Part shown: piece after piece, positions 14,781 through 23,983 of the stretch
Numbering within the stretch: the stretch's first letter is position 1
Layout: the number at the start of each line of letters is the position of its first letter
Assembly (NCBI GenBank): GCA_030263595.1
Contig: SZPG01000048.1
Span: 1 to 64,000 of the forward strand
Length of the DNA stretch: 64,000 bases
Direction of reading: 5' to 3'
From: Chloroflexi bacterium CFX6
GTDB taxonomy: Bacteria; Chloroflexota; Anaerolineae; Anaerolineales; Villigracilaceae
Program-made: the position numbers and the translations under genes
Notes under the pieces: model-generated
The model's database searches: none
Told to the model about the DNA's origin: nothing
What the model saw: the letters and a program-made list of their open reading frames with translations, nothing else

Positions 14781-15809
14781 ATGTCGCACACAAATCAACC
14801 CGTAACGCCGAAGCCAGGCCGCCCCCGCTCTGCGCTTGCGAGGCTTTTCATAAGCAACCCCATCGGTCGCTGGTTCGTCGCGTTGACGGCGCTGGCGGCG
14901 CTGGCGCTCGCCTGCAACATCCCCGGACAAGAAGCCACGTCCCAGCCTCCCGCCTTCGACCCCACCAGGGCGGCGCTCGAATTGCAGGCGACCGAGATGT
15001 CGCTCCAATTGACCCGCCAGGCATTGGATAACGCGTCTCGAATCCAACCCACCGAGCCGCCGCCGCCCACGCAACCGCCGTCCGCCGAAAGCGTACCGAC
15101 TCCAACGGAGGTCGTTCCGACCGCCACCCTCGACGTCAACGAACGCATTGTGTCAGCCAAAATCCTGGTGTACGAGGACACGCCGTATATCGGAATGTGG
15201 GTGAAGGACACGCTGGACGGGATGGATTTGAAATACACCCACGTCGGCGACGCGCTGGGCACCTTCATGGAAAACCTGAACTCCGGCGTTGAATGGGATT
15301 TGATCATCGTCGCGGCGGAGGCGCACGAGAGGGTCTCGGGCGAGTTCTTCGACGTGATCACCGAACGGGTCGTGCGGCAGGACGCGGCGTTGATCATCGA
15401 AATGTGGTATCTCGACGAGATCAGCGAGGGGCGCATCAAAACGCTCACGACGCAATGCGGCATCGAACTCCAAAAGAGTTACAACCTGGCGGATTCGATC
15501 TACTGGCTCGATTCGACCCACCCGGTCTTCAACGAACCGAACAACGCCGTCCCGTTGATCCACTACGGGCGTTACTGGCAATGGCAGGCTGGCGATTACC
15601 TCCGCCTCCTGCCCGGCAGCGACGCGACCCTGCTGGCTGGGATGTATCAGAATCGAAACAGCGATTACGGCGTGGTCGCCTCGTGCTTCGAGGGGCGCGT
15701 CATCTTTCAGACCTTCTGCAACCACGATTACGACCAGGCGGACATCCAGTTGCTTTGGGAGAACTACATCTACAACACGCTGAAAAGCCGCTTTGCGGTC
15801 GTTCCCTGA
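14781..15809 (+). CDS. Predicted lipoprotein, unknown function
   Basis: A 342-residue protein beginning with about 30 polar residues, then a hydrophobic segment WFVALTALAALALAC whose Cys fits a lipobox (LALAC). A Pro/Thr-rich low-complexity linker (PTEPPPPTQPPS to PTPTEVVPTATLD) follows at about 95-125. The C-terminal 210-residue globular domain (KILVYEDTPYIGMWVKDTLDG to the end) has a Rossmann-like beginning, as if derived from a GATase1/ThuA-type fold, but I do not recognise it. Likely anchored outside the membrane. AAAGGAGG precedes ATG 14781. It ends the + strand run; the next genes are on the - strand. Confidence 0.72.
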   Translation: MSHTNQPVTPKPGRPRSALARLFISNPIGRWFVALTALAALALACNIPGQEATSQPPAFDPTRAALELQATEMSLQLTRQALDNASRIQPTEPPPPTQPPSAESVPTPTEVVPTATLDVNERIVSAKILVYEDTPYIGMWVKDTLDGMDLKYTHVGDALGTFMENLNSGVEWDLIIVAAEAHERVSGEFFDVITERVVRQDAALIIEMWYLDEISEGRIKTLTTQCGIELQKSYNLADSIYWLDSTHPVFNEPNNAVPLIHYGRYWQWQAGDYLRLLPGSDATLLAGMYQNRNSDYGVVASCFEGRVIFQTFCNHDYDQADIQLLWENYIYNTLKSRFAVVP

Positions 15810-15826
15810 TCCGATCCATGAACAGG

Positions 15827-15860
15827 AAAAACGAACAGCCCGGGCAACCGGGCTGTTCGT
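15827..15860 (-). terminator. Terminator for DUF2723 gene (- strand)
   Basis: Arms ACGAACAGCCCGG and CCGGGCTGTTCGT with a short loop at 15831-15860. Read on the - strand, the stem is followed by TTTTTCC, so it terminates the DUF2723 gene that ends at 15896. It may also stop + strand transcription of the lipoprotein gene, but there the T-run is lacking. Confidence 0.82.
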
Positions 15861-15895
15861 TCACAAGGAGAAGACCGCAGAACAAGTTTACGAGG

Positions 15896-17350
15896 TCAGG
15901 GCGCCGCTTCGAGGCAATCAATTTCCGCCCGATCGGTATATTGCACGAAACACGCCGGGCGCGTCGGGTTGGCGTCGGCGAGGTTTCGCGCCCACGGAAA
16001 TGGCCTGGGGACATTCAATGCGGGATAGGTATCGCGAAGCGTTTTCTGATACCAGTCGAAATGCAGGAGTTCCTCGGCAACGACGATCACATCCGGGCGT
16101 TCGCCGAGGACGAAGTGGAAATACCAGAGGGTGAAGACCGCCCGGTCGCCTTTGACGAAGAGCAGCGCCTCGTTCGGGACCCCGGACATGATCTGCCTCC
16201 CAAACCTTTCTGCCCGAAGATCTTTGGACGCATCCACCTGTCCCGTATAACCTGCGGCGTGGAATATGAGATAACCGGCGATCAAAACGCCCGCGCCCAG
16301 GCGGCTTGCGTGCGATGAAAATCGTTCCAACGCGTACCCGCTTCCCAGCCCGACCCAGGTCGCGAAGGAAACGTAGAGGGGGATCAGGTATACGTAGGAA
16401 TCAGCCGACGAATAGACGATTGCGAACAGGCTGTGGAGCGCGCCGCTCCACAACGTAAACAAATACAAACGCGACGGCTTGAATGGAAGGATCAATCCCG
16501 CGATCCCCAGCGTCGCTCCGAACCAGCCGAATTGCCGCAACAACAACGAAGCCCAGGCTTGCAAACGCCCCCAGATCTCGACGAACTCGAATTGCAGATA
16601 ATAACTTCGATACGACCCGCCGGAGACCAGCCACCAGAAACGCTCGAGCGTGACCGGGTCCCCCCAGTTGACGGGCGGATCGCTCGAGGCGCGCAGCGGA
16701 AGGGTCAGGTAGAGGAGCAAGCCCATCGAAAGCCAGAGCAGTTTCCGGGTCGGGGAGGAAGCGTTCCTCCGGGATTCGGGTATGAATGTGAGGGGGACAA
16801 GAAAGAGGGCGGTCGCGTGATTGCAGAGAGCGAGTCCCATGACGAGTCCGCGCAGGCGATCGGCTCCTTTCCCGTTCCCGCTCTGAAATGAATACAGGTA
16901 AAGGATCAGGGCGGTCAGGAACGCCTGCAATGCGTTGACCTCCGTGATGACCGCCTGCGACCAGACGAGCGGAGCCAGCCCGAAGGCAAACCCGGCGATC
17001 AGCCCGGGAAGCCAGGTGCGGCGCGCGCCCGATTCGTCGAGCGCCCGCGTTACGATCCTGTAGATCAGCGCGGCGGTCAATGTCGTTGCGAGAGCCGATA
17101 GCAGGTTGGTGCGATACGCCAGCGAACCGAGGGGGACGAATTGAAAGAGGCGCGCCAGAAGCAGGTAGAGAGGGTAGCCGGTTGGGTGCGCGACCCCGCC
17201 CGTGTACGCGGCGGCAATGAGGTCGCCGCCGTCGCTCCCGTCGTTCGCCCACGTCAGCCCCGGCGCAAGCGTGGAGAGGTAAACGCCCATAAGCGACAGG
17301 GCAAGAAAGATGGCGGGCAGGTGTCGGCGAAGAAAAACGCGAACGGGCAT
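15896..17350 (-). CDS. DUF2723-type multi-pass membrane protein (mannosyltransferase-like)
   Basis: A 484-residue integral membrane protein. The N-terminal LALSLMGVYLSTLAPGLTWANDGSDGGDLIAAAYTGGVAHPTGYPLYLLL is the hallmark of DUF2723, a GT-C-fold family related to protein O-mannosyltransferases. About ten hydrophobic segments follow, and a soluble tail from about residue 400. Conserved acidic residues in the first extracytoplasmic loop (GSDGGD) are expected at the active site. It probably transfers sugar from a lipid carrier to an outer-face acceptor. No Shine-Dalgarno is visible; the ATG follows a terminator hairpin by only a few bases. Confidence 0.85.
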   Translation of the reverse strand: MPVRVFLRRHLPAIFLALSLMGVYLSTLAPGLTWANDGSDGGDLIAAAYTGGVAHPTGYPLYLLLARLFQFVPLGSLAYRTNLLSALATTLTAALIYRIVTRALDESGARRTWLPGLIAGFAFGLAPLVWSQAVITEVNALQAFLTALILYLYSFQSGNGKGADRLRGLVMGLALCNHATALFLVPLTFIPESRRNASSPTRKLLWLSMGLLLYLTLPLRASSDPPVNWGDPVTLERFWWLVSGGSYRSYYLQFEFVEIWGRLQAWASLLLRQFGWFGATLGIAGLILPFKPSRLYLFTLWSGALHSLFAIVYSSADSYVYLIPLYVSFATWVGLGSGYALERFSSHASRLGAGVLIAGYLIFHAAGYTGQVDASKDLRAERFGRQIMSGVPNEALLFVKGDRAVFTLWYFHFVLGERPDVIVVAEELLHFDWYQKTLRDTYPALNVPRPFPWARNLADANPTRPACFVQYTDRAEIDCLEAAP

Positions 17351-17351
17351 G

Positions 17352-17392
17352 GATGAAAAAATAACGGGGAAGAGGCGCGCCTCTTCCCCGTT
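17352..17392 (-). terminator. Terminator after the 17.4-18.0 kb gene (- strand)
   Basis: Perfect palindrome AACGGGGAAGAGGCG / CGCCTCTTCCCCGTT at 17363-17392. On the - strand it is followed by ATTTTTTC and then, almost at once, the ATG of the DUF2723 gene at 17350. Confidence 0.88.
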
Positions 17393-17417
17393 GTTGGATC
17401 AGGTTTTGGGTGGGGGG

Positions 17418-18029
17418 TTATTTGCCGACCAGCGCATACACCCCGGATACCTGGGTGAAGGCGCAGGCGGTCTTGTTGTCGGTGTCCACGCGGGTTTCGA
17501 GCGCCTCCCAGGTCTTTGGCGGGTGGGTCAGTTTTTTGAAGCGCACGCCGTAGAAATCGTAGAAGTAAAACTGCGCCTGTTTGTCCGGGGGGGCGGCGTA
17601 GCAGGCTTCGACGCTTCCGTCTTCGATGGGGAGTTCATACGTCAGGCGTCCCTGATAATAGACCCGCAGGAACAGCATGTGAGCCAGGACCTTGCCGGCC
17701 TCGTCCGGGATGCGTTTGAACTGAAACCTCGGGTTCCACAAGACCGCTTCGATGCAGTAACCGGGTTTCAAATTTCTGATCTCGATGGTGACCACCCCGC
17801 CGACGGAATAGAGACCGTCCTCACATGCTTTGAAATGTCGGGGCGGCGGTTTGACCGAGCCGGGACCGGGAGGACCGGCGAGGAGCGACGGCTCGCCCTG
17901 CTCCAATCCAACCGCTGCGTTCGCGGCGTTATCCTGACCCGCCCAAACCGATCCTTCCCCTGCCAGCAGGAGGATCCCAAGAAGCACGACGAGCGCGAGC
18001 GTCATCCGCAAGTATTTATTGGTCGTCAC
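17418..18029 (-). CDS. Secreted protein of unknown function
   Basis: A 203-residue protein with a clear signal peptide (KYLRMTLALVVLLGILLLAGEGSVWA, residues 5-30). Then comes a Pro/Gly-rich linker (LLAGPPGPGSVKPPPRHF) and a compact domain with cysteines in ACEDGLYS, GYCIEAV, EACYAAP and TACAFTQ that could form disulfides outside the cell. No family recognised. The start is GTG 18029, supported by GGAAAGGAAGGC about 7 bases upstream. It has its own terminator at 17352-17392, and lies between the DUF4012 gene and the DUF2723 gene, so an envelope role is likely. Confidence 0.7.
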   Translation of the reverse strand: MTTNKYLRMTLALVVLLGILLLAGEGSVWAGQDNAANAAVGLEQGEPSLLAGPPGPGSVKPPPRHFKACEDGLYSVGGVVTIEIRNLKPGYCIEAVLWNPRFQFKRIPDEAGKVLAHMLFLRVYYQGRLTYELPIEDGSVEACYAAPPDKQAQFYFYDFYGVRFKKLTHPPKTWEALETRVDTDNKTACAFTQVSGVYALVGK

Positions 18030-18102
18030 GATATGCCTTCCTTTCCTCTCATTATATCCCGGCGCATCCCCCGGGAAGACGGGATGCCCGGTTCACTCCC
18101 AT

Positions 18103-20103
18103 TTACGGGACGTGGAAAACCACTTCGAGATACATGTCCGTCCGCAGGTCTGTCTGGATCAGGAGGTTGTTCCCCTGGACGAGCGCCTGCATGTTGATCG
18201 CCTCCGCCTGGGAACGATCCGGCAAATGAACGCGGATCGCCAGCGGATGGGCAAGCGTGCCGGGTTGTTTTTGTACTTTCAGGCGATAGGTATATTGATC
18301 CTGATCCTCCGCGCGGGAAACGACCGAGGATGGCAGGCTGAATTCAAAAAAAGTGTTGAGCGACTGCCCGCCAGGGACGACGATCAATGCGCCAAACCCT
18401 CGCGCTCCGTCCAATTGCTCGTCGAGTTCGTCCACGCGCGCCGGCACGCTCCTTTCGAGCAACATCCATTCAGCGGGTATTTCGTGCGAGGCGGCATCCG
18501 TCAGTTCGACGCCCGCCTGCTTGTAGGCGCGCAAGTATGCCCAATAACAGCGATCCATTGGATAGAGAAGATCTTCGGGCGCCGGGCGGGTGTCGAAATG
18601 AATACACTGCGCGTCGGCGCTCGAATTGTTTTTGTGGGTCACCATCAGGGCGGCGGTCGGCGCGGAGAGCTCGGTCAGGTCAACGTCGTAGGAAAGGCTG
18701 ACCTCCATCAGGGCGTTGGTCTTGTTGAAGCCGATATTGGTATCGGTGGTCATCAGGAAATCGCCTCCGCCGGGGCGCACGGCGTTGTCCCAGCCGCGTT
18801 CGGCGAGCAGGGAGGCGAGCGCCGGGTCGTCGAATTGCAGCAGGAGGTGGCGTTCCTCCAGTGCGCGCGTGAGCGCGACCGCCAGCGCGCGCCAGTTGTT
18901 GTTCCTCCCGTCCATAAGTTTATCGAGGATCGCATCGGCGATGTCCCCGATGAATTCCTTGCGGTACCAGCCGGAGGGGACGGGTTGATCCGAGGGAGGT
19001 TCCTTGGCGGAACGCATGTATTCGACGGCGTTTGCGCTGGTGATCGGATATGGCGCGCCTTCCACCTCGAGCGGACCGAGGGCGCTCAACAGCATGACCA
19101 GGAATTGCTGATCGAAGGCTATGACCCCGTCCATCGGTTCGGGATGATCGTAGCCGTATAAATACTCAGCCCACATCGCGCTGGTCGGGAAATCCGCGAA
19201 CCAGTTCGAATCGCGCAGGATCAGCACGTCGGCGTTCATGTATTCCTGCAATTGCCAGGGGGCGGCCGGGTAGGGCTTCGTCCAATCCTCGCGGCTGTCC
19301 ACGCTTTCGAATTCCAGGCTGACAATCTCTCCCTCGTGGAGGACCAGCCTGCCGACGGTGGTGATGAATCCCCCGGTGGGGCGCAGTTCGTCCTCGTTTT
19401 GCGCCAGGAGCAAGTAGGTCTTTGGACCGTTCCCATCGGCTCCCAGGACAACGGGCAGAGTCGCGGATAATGACAACCCGTCGTCCATCAACGCAAGAAG
19501 CGGATCGAGTTCCTTTGTGAGAAGTCCCCGCAAGCGGGGGGACAACCTCCCGACCTCGATCCGGTTCCGGACCTCGAGAGCCTGATCGAACTCCCGCCGC
19601 GCTTCCAACAACCGGGGCTGGGCGTCCACCAACAAGGCTGTGATGCCGGCCGGGTCGAGCGCGGAGTCGGGGGAGTTGATCTCGCGCTGCAGAGGTTCCG
19701 CCGCCTCGAGCGCGGCGATGGAGGCATTCACCAATTGATCCGCCAATTCGATGAGGGTTGGAGCATTCGCCAGGTCCCCGCCGTAGGTTGGAACCCATCC
19801 CAATTTGGGCGCCAGCCATAACAAAGGTCGAGCCTCCTTTGTGAATTCGTCGAGGTCGCCCTGTAATTCCGCCATTGCGGAGGCGGTCTCCTTGAAATCC
19901 ATGCCTTCGAGGGAACTTCGAAGCGATCCCCGCAGGGCGGTCGCGTCTTCGTACACGATCAAGCCTTTTTGATAGATCCGCCAGGCTTTGATGCCCGCCA
20001 ACCCCAGTGCGGCGAGCAGCAACAAGACCGCCAGCCAGCGGAGGGATCGCCGCAAGCCCGGCGCGGTTTTCCTGTTTTTCAAATCAACGAATTCCCTTTC
20101 CAT
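18103..20103 (-). CDS. DUF4012 membrane-anchored protein
   Basis: A 666-residue protein with one N-terminal transmembrane helix (LRWLAVLLLLAALGLAGIKAW) and a large outside part. The DUF4012 core is visible as LAQNEDELRPTGGFITTVGRLVLHEGEI, GVIAFDQQFLVMLLSALGPLEVEG and DRCYWAYLRAYK. DUF4012 proteins are common next to polysaccharide clusters in Gram-positives and Chloroflexi, but their biochemical role is not established. Coiled-coil-like sequence lies between residues 45 and 180. It follows the phosphatase gene with a one-base gap, so the order wzz/kinase - phosphatase - DUF4012 is one transcript. Confidence 0.87.
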   Translation of the reverse strand: MEREFVDLKNRKTAPGLRRSLRWLAVLLLLAALGLAGIKAWRIYQKGLIVYEDATALRGSLRSSLEGMDFKETASAMAELQGDLDEFTKEARPLLWLAPKLGWVPTYGGDLANAPTLIELADQLVNASIAALEAAEPLQREINSPDSALDPAGITALLVDAQPRLLEARREFDQALEVRNRIEVGRLSPRLRGLLTKELDPLLALMDDGLSLSATLPVVLGADGNGPKTYLLLAQNEDELRPTGGFITTVGRLVLHEGEIVSLEFESVDSREDWTKPYPAAPWQLQEYMNADVLILRDSNWFADFPTSAMWAEYLYGYDHPEPMDGVIAFDQQFLVMLLSALGPLEVEGAPYPITSANAVEYMRSAKEPPSDQPVPSGWYRKEFIGDIADAILDKLMDGRNNNWRALAVALTRALEERHLLLQFDDPALASLLAERGWDNAVRPGGGDFLMTTDTNIGFNKTNALMEVSLSYDVDLTELSAPTAALMVTHKNNSSADAQCIHFDTRPAPEDLLYPMDRCYWAYLRAYKQAGVELTDAASHEIPAEWMLLERSVPARVDELDEQLDGARGFGALIVVPGGQSLNTFFEFSLPSSVVSRAEDQDQYTYRLKVQKQPGTLAHPLAIRVHLPDRSQAEAINMQALVQGNNLLIQTDLRTDMYLEVVFHVP

Positions 20104-20104
20104 T

Positions 20105-20614
20105 TCATCCCGCCCGGTCGGGGTTGGAGTAGCCCCTCCGCGCCTCCCGCAATCGGATCGCCAGCGCGCATATATTCTCGAAGCCGCTGCGGATGAGGCG
20201 GTGAAGATTCCCGCCGACCTCCATCATGGATTCGGCGGAACGGATCAGATCCGGGACGCTGTACACGCGTCCCTCCGTAACCTGCGACAGAAGATGAATG
20301 CGGTCGCTGTGCGATGGAAATTCGTTCTGCAGCGCCTCCAGGTGGCCCGTTTCCATGACGAGGATCAGGTCGAAGTTGGAAAGGAGCGCCTCGGTCACCG
20401 GCTTGGAGCGATGACGGGCGAGGTCGAGACCGTATTTGCGGGCGATCATGGAGACTTCGGGCAGGACCGGCAGGCCGGGGACCGTCCAGGCGCCGGCGCT
20501 GTCAACCTCCCAGGTTTCGTCGGCGCGCAGCGACCGCAGCGCATCCCGAAAAAAGGCGGACGCCAATGGGGAACGAAAACGATTGGCTGTGCAAACGAAC
20601 AACACGGAGGGCAT
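20105..20614 (-). CDS. Low-molecular-weight protein tyrosine phosphatase
   Basis: A 169-residue cytosolic phosphatase. The P-loop CX5R-S is VCTANRFRS with Cys8 and Arg14 near the N-terminus, as in the LMW-PTP family (Wzb/Etp). The usual DPxY-type general acid motif near the end is not obvious; RVYSVPDLIRS may be the equivalent. It starts 2 bases after the stop of the BY-kinase gene and should dephosphorylate that kinase to control chain length, as known for Wzb/Wzc pairs. Confidence 0.9.
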   Translation of the reverse strand: MPSVLFVCTANRFRSPLASAFFRDALRSLRADETWEVDSAGAWTVPGLPVLPEVSMIARKYGLDLARHRSKPVTEALLSNFDLILVMETGHLEALQNEFPSHSDRIHLLSQVTEGRVYSVPDLIRSAESMMEVGGNLHRLIRSGFENICALAIRLREARRGYSNPDRAG

Positions 20615-20616
20615 GA

Positions 20617-22455
20617 TCAGTCGCTGGATAAGTCAGCGGACGGGATCTCCTCCAATTCCGCGTTGATGCCGGAAAAATATCCCTTGCTCTCGCTGTAGGG
20701 GGAGTAATATTTGTAACCGCCGTAATAGTAACTGCGGTTGCGCGGGATGCGGTTGAGGACCACGCCGACCACCCTCACGCCCGCGCGCCGGTAGAGTTCC
20801 ATGGAACTGAGGGCGGAAGCCGCGCTCGTCTTGCCCGGCTTGATCACGAGCAATACGGCGTCCACTTTTGCCGCCAGCACCTGTGCGTCGGCGACCAGCG
20901 AGGGCGGGGTGTCAATGATGACCATTTCCGCAATGGAGCGCAGTTCCTCCAGGATCCAGCCCATGCGGTCGGAGCCGAGCAGTTCCGCGGGGTTGGGCGG
21001 CAGGTTGCCGGTGGTGATGATGGACAGTTTGGGCAGGTCCACCTTGTTGCGGGCGATCTTCAGCACGTCCGTCTGGTCGCGGAACAGGTTGGTCAATCCG
21101 TCCTGGTTGGTCAGCCCCATGTAACGATGCACGTTGGGATGCCGCATGTCGGCGTCCAGCAATGCGACCTTCCGTTTTGCCTGGCTGTAGATCGCCGCCA
21201 GGTTGACGGCTATCGTCGTTTTGCCCTCGGAGGGTTCGGGGCTGGTCACGATCAGGGTGTGAATGGGCTTCTGGACGGAGGCATATTCGAGGTTGGTGCG
21301 AAGCGAGCGGAAGGCTTCCGAAACGGGGGAGCGCGGTTGGCGCGTGACGTACACCTCGAATCCCTTGCCCCTGTATTGCATGTCCGCAATGAAGCCCAGC
21401 ACGGGAACGCCCAGGACGCGCTCGACTTCATCCGGCGTCTTGAGGGTATCGTCCAGGTGTTCGACGAGGAACACGATGCCGGCCGCCAGCATCAATCCCA
21501 CCACGGCGGCGAGCGCAGTGTTCATCGCGGTGCGCGGACGGATGGGCATCTCCGGCGTGGAGGCGGGTTCGATCTGGACGATGTTGGGCGTGTTTTGCAG
21601 GCGCGCCAGGCGAATCGTTTCGAGGCTGTTCAACAGGTTGATGTAGATCTGCTGGTATAGACTCAGCGTGGACTGGAGTTGCGACAACTGCGGGTCGTTG
21701 TCGTTCCCGCTCCCGCTCTGGATGGGCTGCCCGAAGACGAGCAGGTTCGAATAGATCTCCTGGTAGACGTTCAGCAGGGGTTTGATCTGGTTGATGCGCG
21801 CCTGTTTCTCCGCAATGAGGACCTTGTTTTGCGTGATGTGGGTGGGCAGGGCGGCGATCTCCTGCTCCAGTTTGAGGACCTCCTCCTGCAGGGGCGTGAT
21901 CTGCGCCTCCAACTGCTCGATCTGTTCCTTCAGGTTCTGGTTCGAGATCTGGCTGATGATGGTCTGCAAGCCGGAGATCTGGGTTTCCACCTGCTGGATC
22001 TGTTCGCGCAGGCTCGCTTCGGCGGAGTTGAAACGCCCAGCCTGGAAGGCGTCGTTCTGCTCGATCAGTTTATCCACCAGCACGTTGGCGATGGCGGCGG
22101 CGTGTTCGGGGTTCTCGTCCTCCACGGTCAACTGGATGACCTGCGTGTCGCGGATCTGCTGGACGCTGATCTGCTCCCGTTCGACCTCGTACCCCAGTTC
22201 CGCCGAAGCCGCGTCCAGGACGGGCTGCGTGGTGACCAGTTGAACGTAGGTCTGGGTCAATTGTTGCGCGCTCAGGTAGGTGTAATCGGAGGCGCTCTCC
22301 TGCGGCGGGCGCATGACCATCACGCGGGTGGACGCCTGGTAGACCGGGACCTGGTAACTGCTGGCAAGATAGCCGCCTCCCCCGCCCAGCACAAGACCCA
22401 GGATGAGCAGCCACGCCCAATGTTTTACAATACGGATATATTCCTTTAATTCCAT
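20617..22455 (-). CDS. Polysaccharide chain-length/BY-type tyrosine autokinase
   Basis: A 612-residue Wzc-type fusion. N-terminal Wzz domain (ELKEYIRIVKHWAWLLILGLVLGGGGGYLAS with TM1), a long coiled-coil periplasmic-side region at about 150-270 (LREQIQQVETQISGLQ and so on), TM2 near residue 315 (AALAAVVGLMLAAGIVFLVEHL), then the cytoplasmic BY-kinase. Kinase motifs: Walker A PEPSEGKTTIAVNLA, Walker A' KVALLDADMR, Walker B VIIDTPP. The C-terminal tyrosine cluster is SYYYGGYKYYSPY. It regulates polymerisation and export of the polysaccharide. AGGAG precedes the ATG. The upstream gap carries the 73-bp repeats. Confidence 0.94.
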   Translation of the reverse strand: MELKEYIRIVKHWAWLLILGLVLGGGGGYLASSYQVPVYQASTRVMVMRPPQESASDYTYLSAQQLTQTYVQLVTTQPVLDAASAELGYEVEREQISVQQIRDTQVIQLTVEDENPEHAAAIANVLVDKLIEQNDAFQAGRFNSAEASLREQIQQVETQISGLQTIISQISNQNLKEQIEQLEAQITPLQEEVLKLEQEIAALPTHITQNKVLIAEKQARINQIKPLLNVYQEIYSNLLVFGQPIQSGSGNDNDPQLSQLQSTLSLYQQIYINLLNSLETIRLARLQNTPNIVQIEPASTPEMPIRPRTAMNTALAAVVGLMLAAGIVFLVEHLDDTLKTPDEVERVLGVPVLGFIADMQYRGKGFEVYVTRQPRSPVSEAFRSLRTNLEYASVQKPIHTLIVTSPEPSEGKTTIAVNLAAIYSQAKRKVALLDADMRHPNVHRYMGLTNQDGLTNLFRDQTDVLKIARNKVDLPKLSIITTGNLPPNPAELLGSDRMGWILEELRSIAEMVIIDTPPSLVADAQVLAAKVDAVLLVIKPGKTSAASALSSMELYRRAGVRVVGVVLNRIPRNRSYYYGGYKYYSPYSESKGYFSGINAELEEIPSADLSSD

Positions 22456-22477
22456 CGAAAACTCCTGAATGGCGAAT

Positions 22478-22760
22478 CTGCAAAAAAACGTGACCTGCGT
22501 TCTTTGGCGCAGGGGGGCGACGTATGAGAACGTCGCCTACGCGTTGGGAACTGCAAAAAAACGTGACCTGCGTTCTTTGGCGCAGGGGGGCGACGTTTGA
22601 GAACGTCGCCTACGCGTTGGGAACTGCAAAAAAACGTGACCTGCGTTCTTTGGCGCAGGGGGGCGACGTATGAGAACGTCGCCTACGCGTTGGAGGTGTT
22701 ACCTGAGAACGTCGCCTACGCGTTGGGGATGTTACCTGAGAACGTCGCTTACGCGTAGGT
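22478..22760. repeat. 73-bp direct repeats upstream of BY-kinase gene
   Basis: Three near-identical 73-bp units start at 22478, 22551 and 22624 (each beginning CTGCAAAAAAACGTGACC and containing GACGTATGAGAACGTC, an imperfect palindrome). Two shorter units of about 33 bp (GGTGTTACCTGAGAACGTCGCC and a close variant) follow up to 22757. The units lie in the 364-bp gap between the kinase gene and the DegT gene, in the presumed leader or promoter region of the kinase operon on the - strand. The GAACGTCGCCTACGCG core matches the acsD-acsC palindrome. Confidence 0.9.
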
Positions 22761-22819
22761 TTTCAAGCCCGCGCCCTTATTGTACACAAACGGGGAGCGT
22801 TCCCGTGATATTGCATTGC

Positions 22820-23983
22820 TTACGTAACGACCCGGCCGGCGCGCGCGAGGGAGGCTTGCGCCGCCTCCGCCACCGATTCGATGGAATCGTCCGATAAGGC
22901 CGGGTACAGGGGCAGGGTCACTTCGCGCGCCGCAACGGATTCGGTGCGATCCAAGCCCGGCGTGGAACCCGCTTCACGATACGCGCTGAAGAGATGGACC
23001 GGCGGATAGTGGATGCTGGTCTGGATGCCCTGCGCCTTCATATTCTCCATGAACGCCTCGCGCGGCGTTCCATCGGGGAGCAGGATCGGGAGCAAATGAC
23101 ACGCCGAAACGCCGGGATGATTCTCGAACGGCACGACGATCTCGGGGCAGAGTTCATCGAACAATTGACGATAGAGCCGCGTCTTCTCCCGGCGCAGCCG
23201 GTTGTTGCGCGGGAGTTTCTTCAGTTGCTCGCGCCCCAGCGCCGAGCGGATCTCGTCCATGCGATAGTTGTATCCCAGGTCCACCACGTCGTAACTCCAG
23301 GCGTGACCCTTGTGCCGGTCCCAGGTCAGGCTGGTCATGCCGTGCGAACGCAGGAGGCGCAGCCGTTCAGCCAGTTCGTCGTCGTCCGTGACCAGCATCC
23401 CGCCCTCGCCGGTGGTCATGTTCTTGTTGGAAAAGAAACTGAAACAACCGACCCAGCCCCACGTCCCCAACATGCGGCCGTCGAGCGCCGAGCCAATGGC
23501 GTGCGCGGCGTCCTCGATGACGACCAGCCCGTGTCTTTCCGCAAGCGACAGGATGGCGGGCATGTCGCAGGCATAGCCGCCGTAATGCACGACCAGGATG
23601 GCGCGCGTCCGCGGGGTGATGCGCTCTTCGATGGAGCGCGCGGAAATGTTCAGGTTGGCTTCGCTCTCGATGTCCGCGAAGACGGGAATGGCTCCGGCGT
23701 AGCGAACGGCATTGGCGGTCGCGACAAACGTCAGGGAGGGGAGAATCGCTTCGTCCTCCGCGCCCAAGCCCGCCGCGACGCAGGCAAGGTGCAGCGCGGC
23801 TGTGGCGTTCGTCACCGCGATCGCGTGGCGCGCGCCGGTGTACGCCGCGAACTCGCGCTCGAACTCGCGGGTCACGGCGCCCATCGTCAGCCAGCGGCTT
23901 TCCAGCACTTGTTGAACCGCCTGCATTTCTTCGGCTCCGAAATCAATGTCGGACAGGGGGACGCGCCAATCCACTCGAATCAC
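22820..23983 (-). CDS. DegT/DnrJ/EryC1/StrS sugar aminotransferase
   Basis: A 387-residue PLP enzyme that aminates a nucleotide-keto-sugar. The fold-I motifs are VTNATAALHLACVAAGLG, PSLTFVATANAVRYAGAIPVFADIE, VIEDAAHAIGSALDGRMLG and the lysine site FSFFSNKNMTTGEGGM. The start is GTG 23983, whose GTGA overlaps the TGA of the upstream nucleotidyltransferase gene; the longer frame to 24067 is out of family. The product could be an amino sugar built from the dehydratase encoded at 24700-25695 (LegB/LegC-like pairing), but the exact sugar is not determined. Confidence 0.9.
   Translation of the reverse strand: MIRVDWRVPLSDIDFGAEEMQAVQQVLESRWLTMGAVTREFEREFAAYTGARHAIAVTNATAALHLACVAAGLGAEDEAILPSLTFVATANAVRYAGAIPVFADIESEANLNISARSIEERITPRTRAILVVHYGGYACDMPAILSLAERHGLVVIEDAAHAIGSALDGRMLGTWGWVGCFSFFSNKNMTTGEGGMLVTDDDELAERLRLLRSHGMTSLTWDRHKGHAWSYDVVDLGYNYRMDEIRSALGREQLKKLPRNNRLRREKTRLYRQLFDELCPEIVVPFENHPGVSACHLLPILLPDGTPREAFMENMKAQGIQTSIHYPPVHLFSAYREAGSTPGLDRTESVAAREVTLPLYPALSDDSIESVAEAAQASLARAGRVVT

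Noticed and set aside
22478-22700. CRISPR or integron-like array
   Set aside because: The 73-bp units are almost identical over their whole length, without spacers, integrase or attC-like variation.
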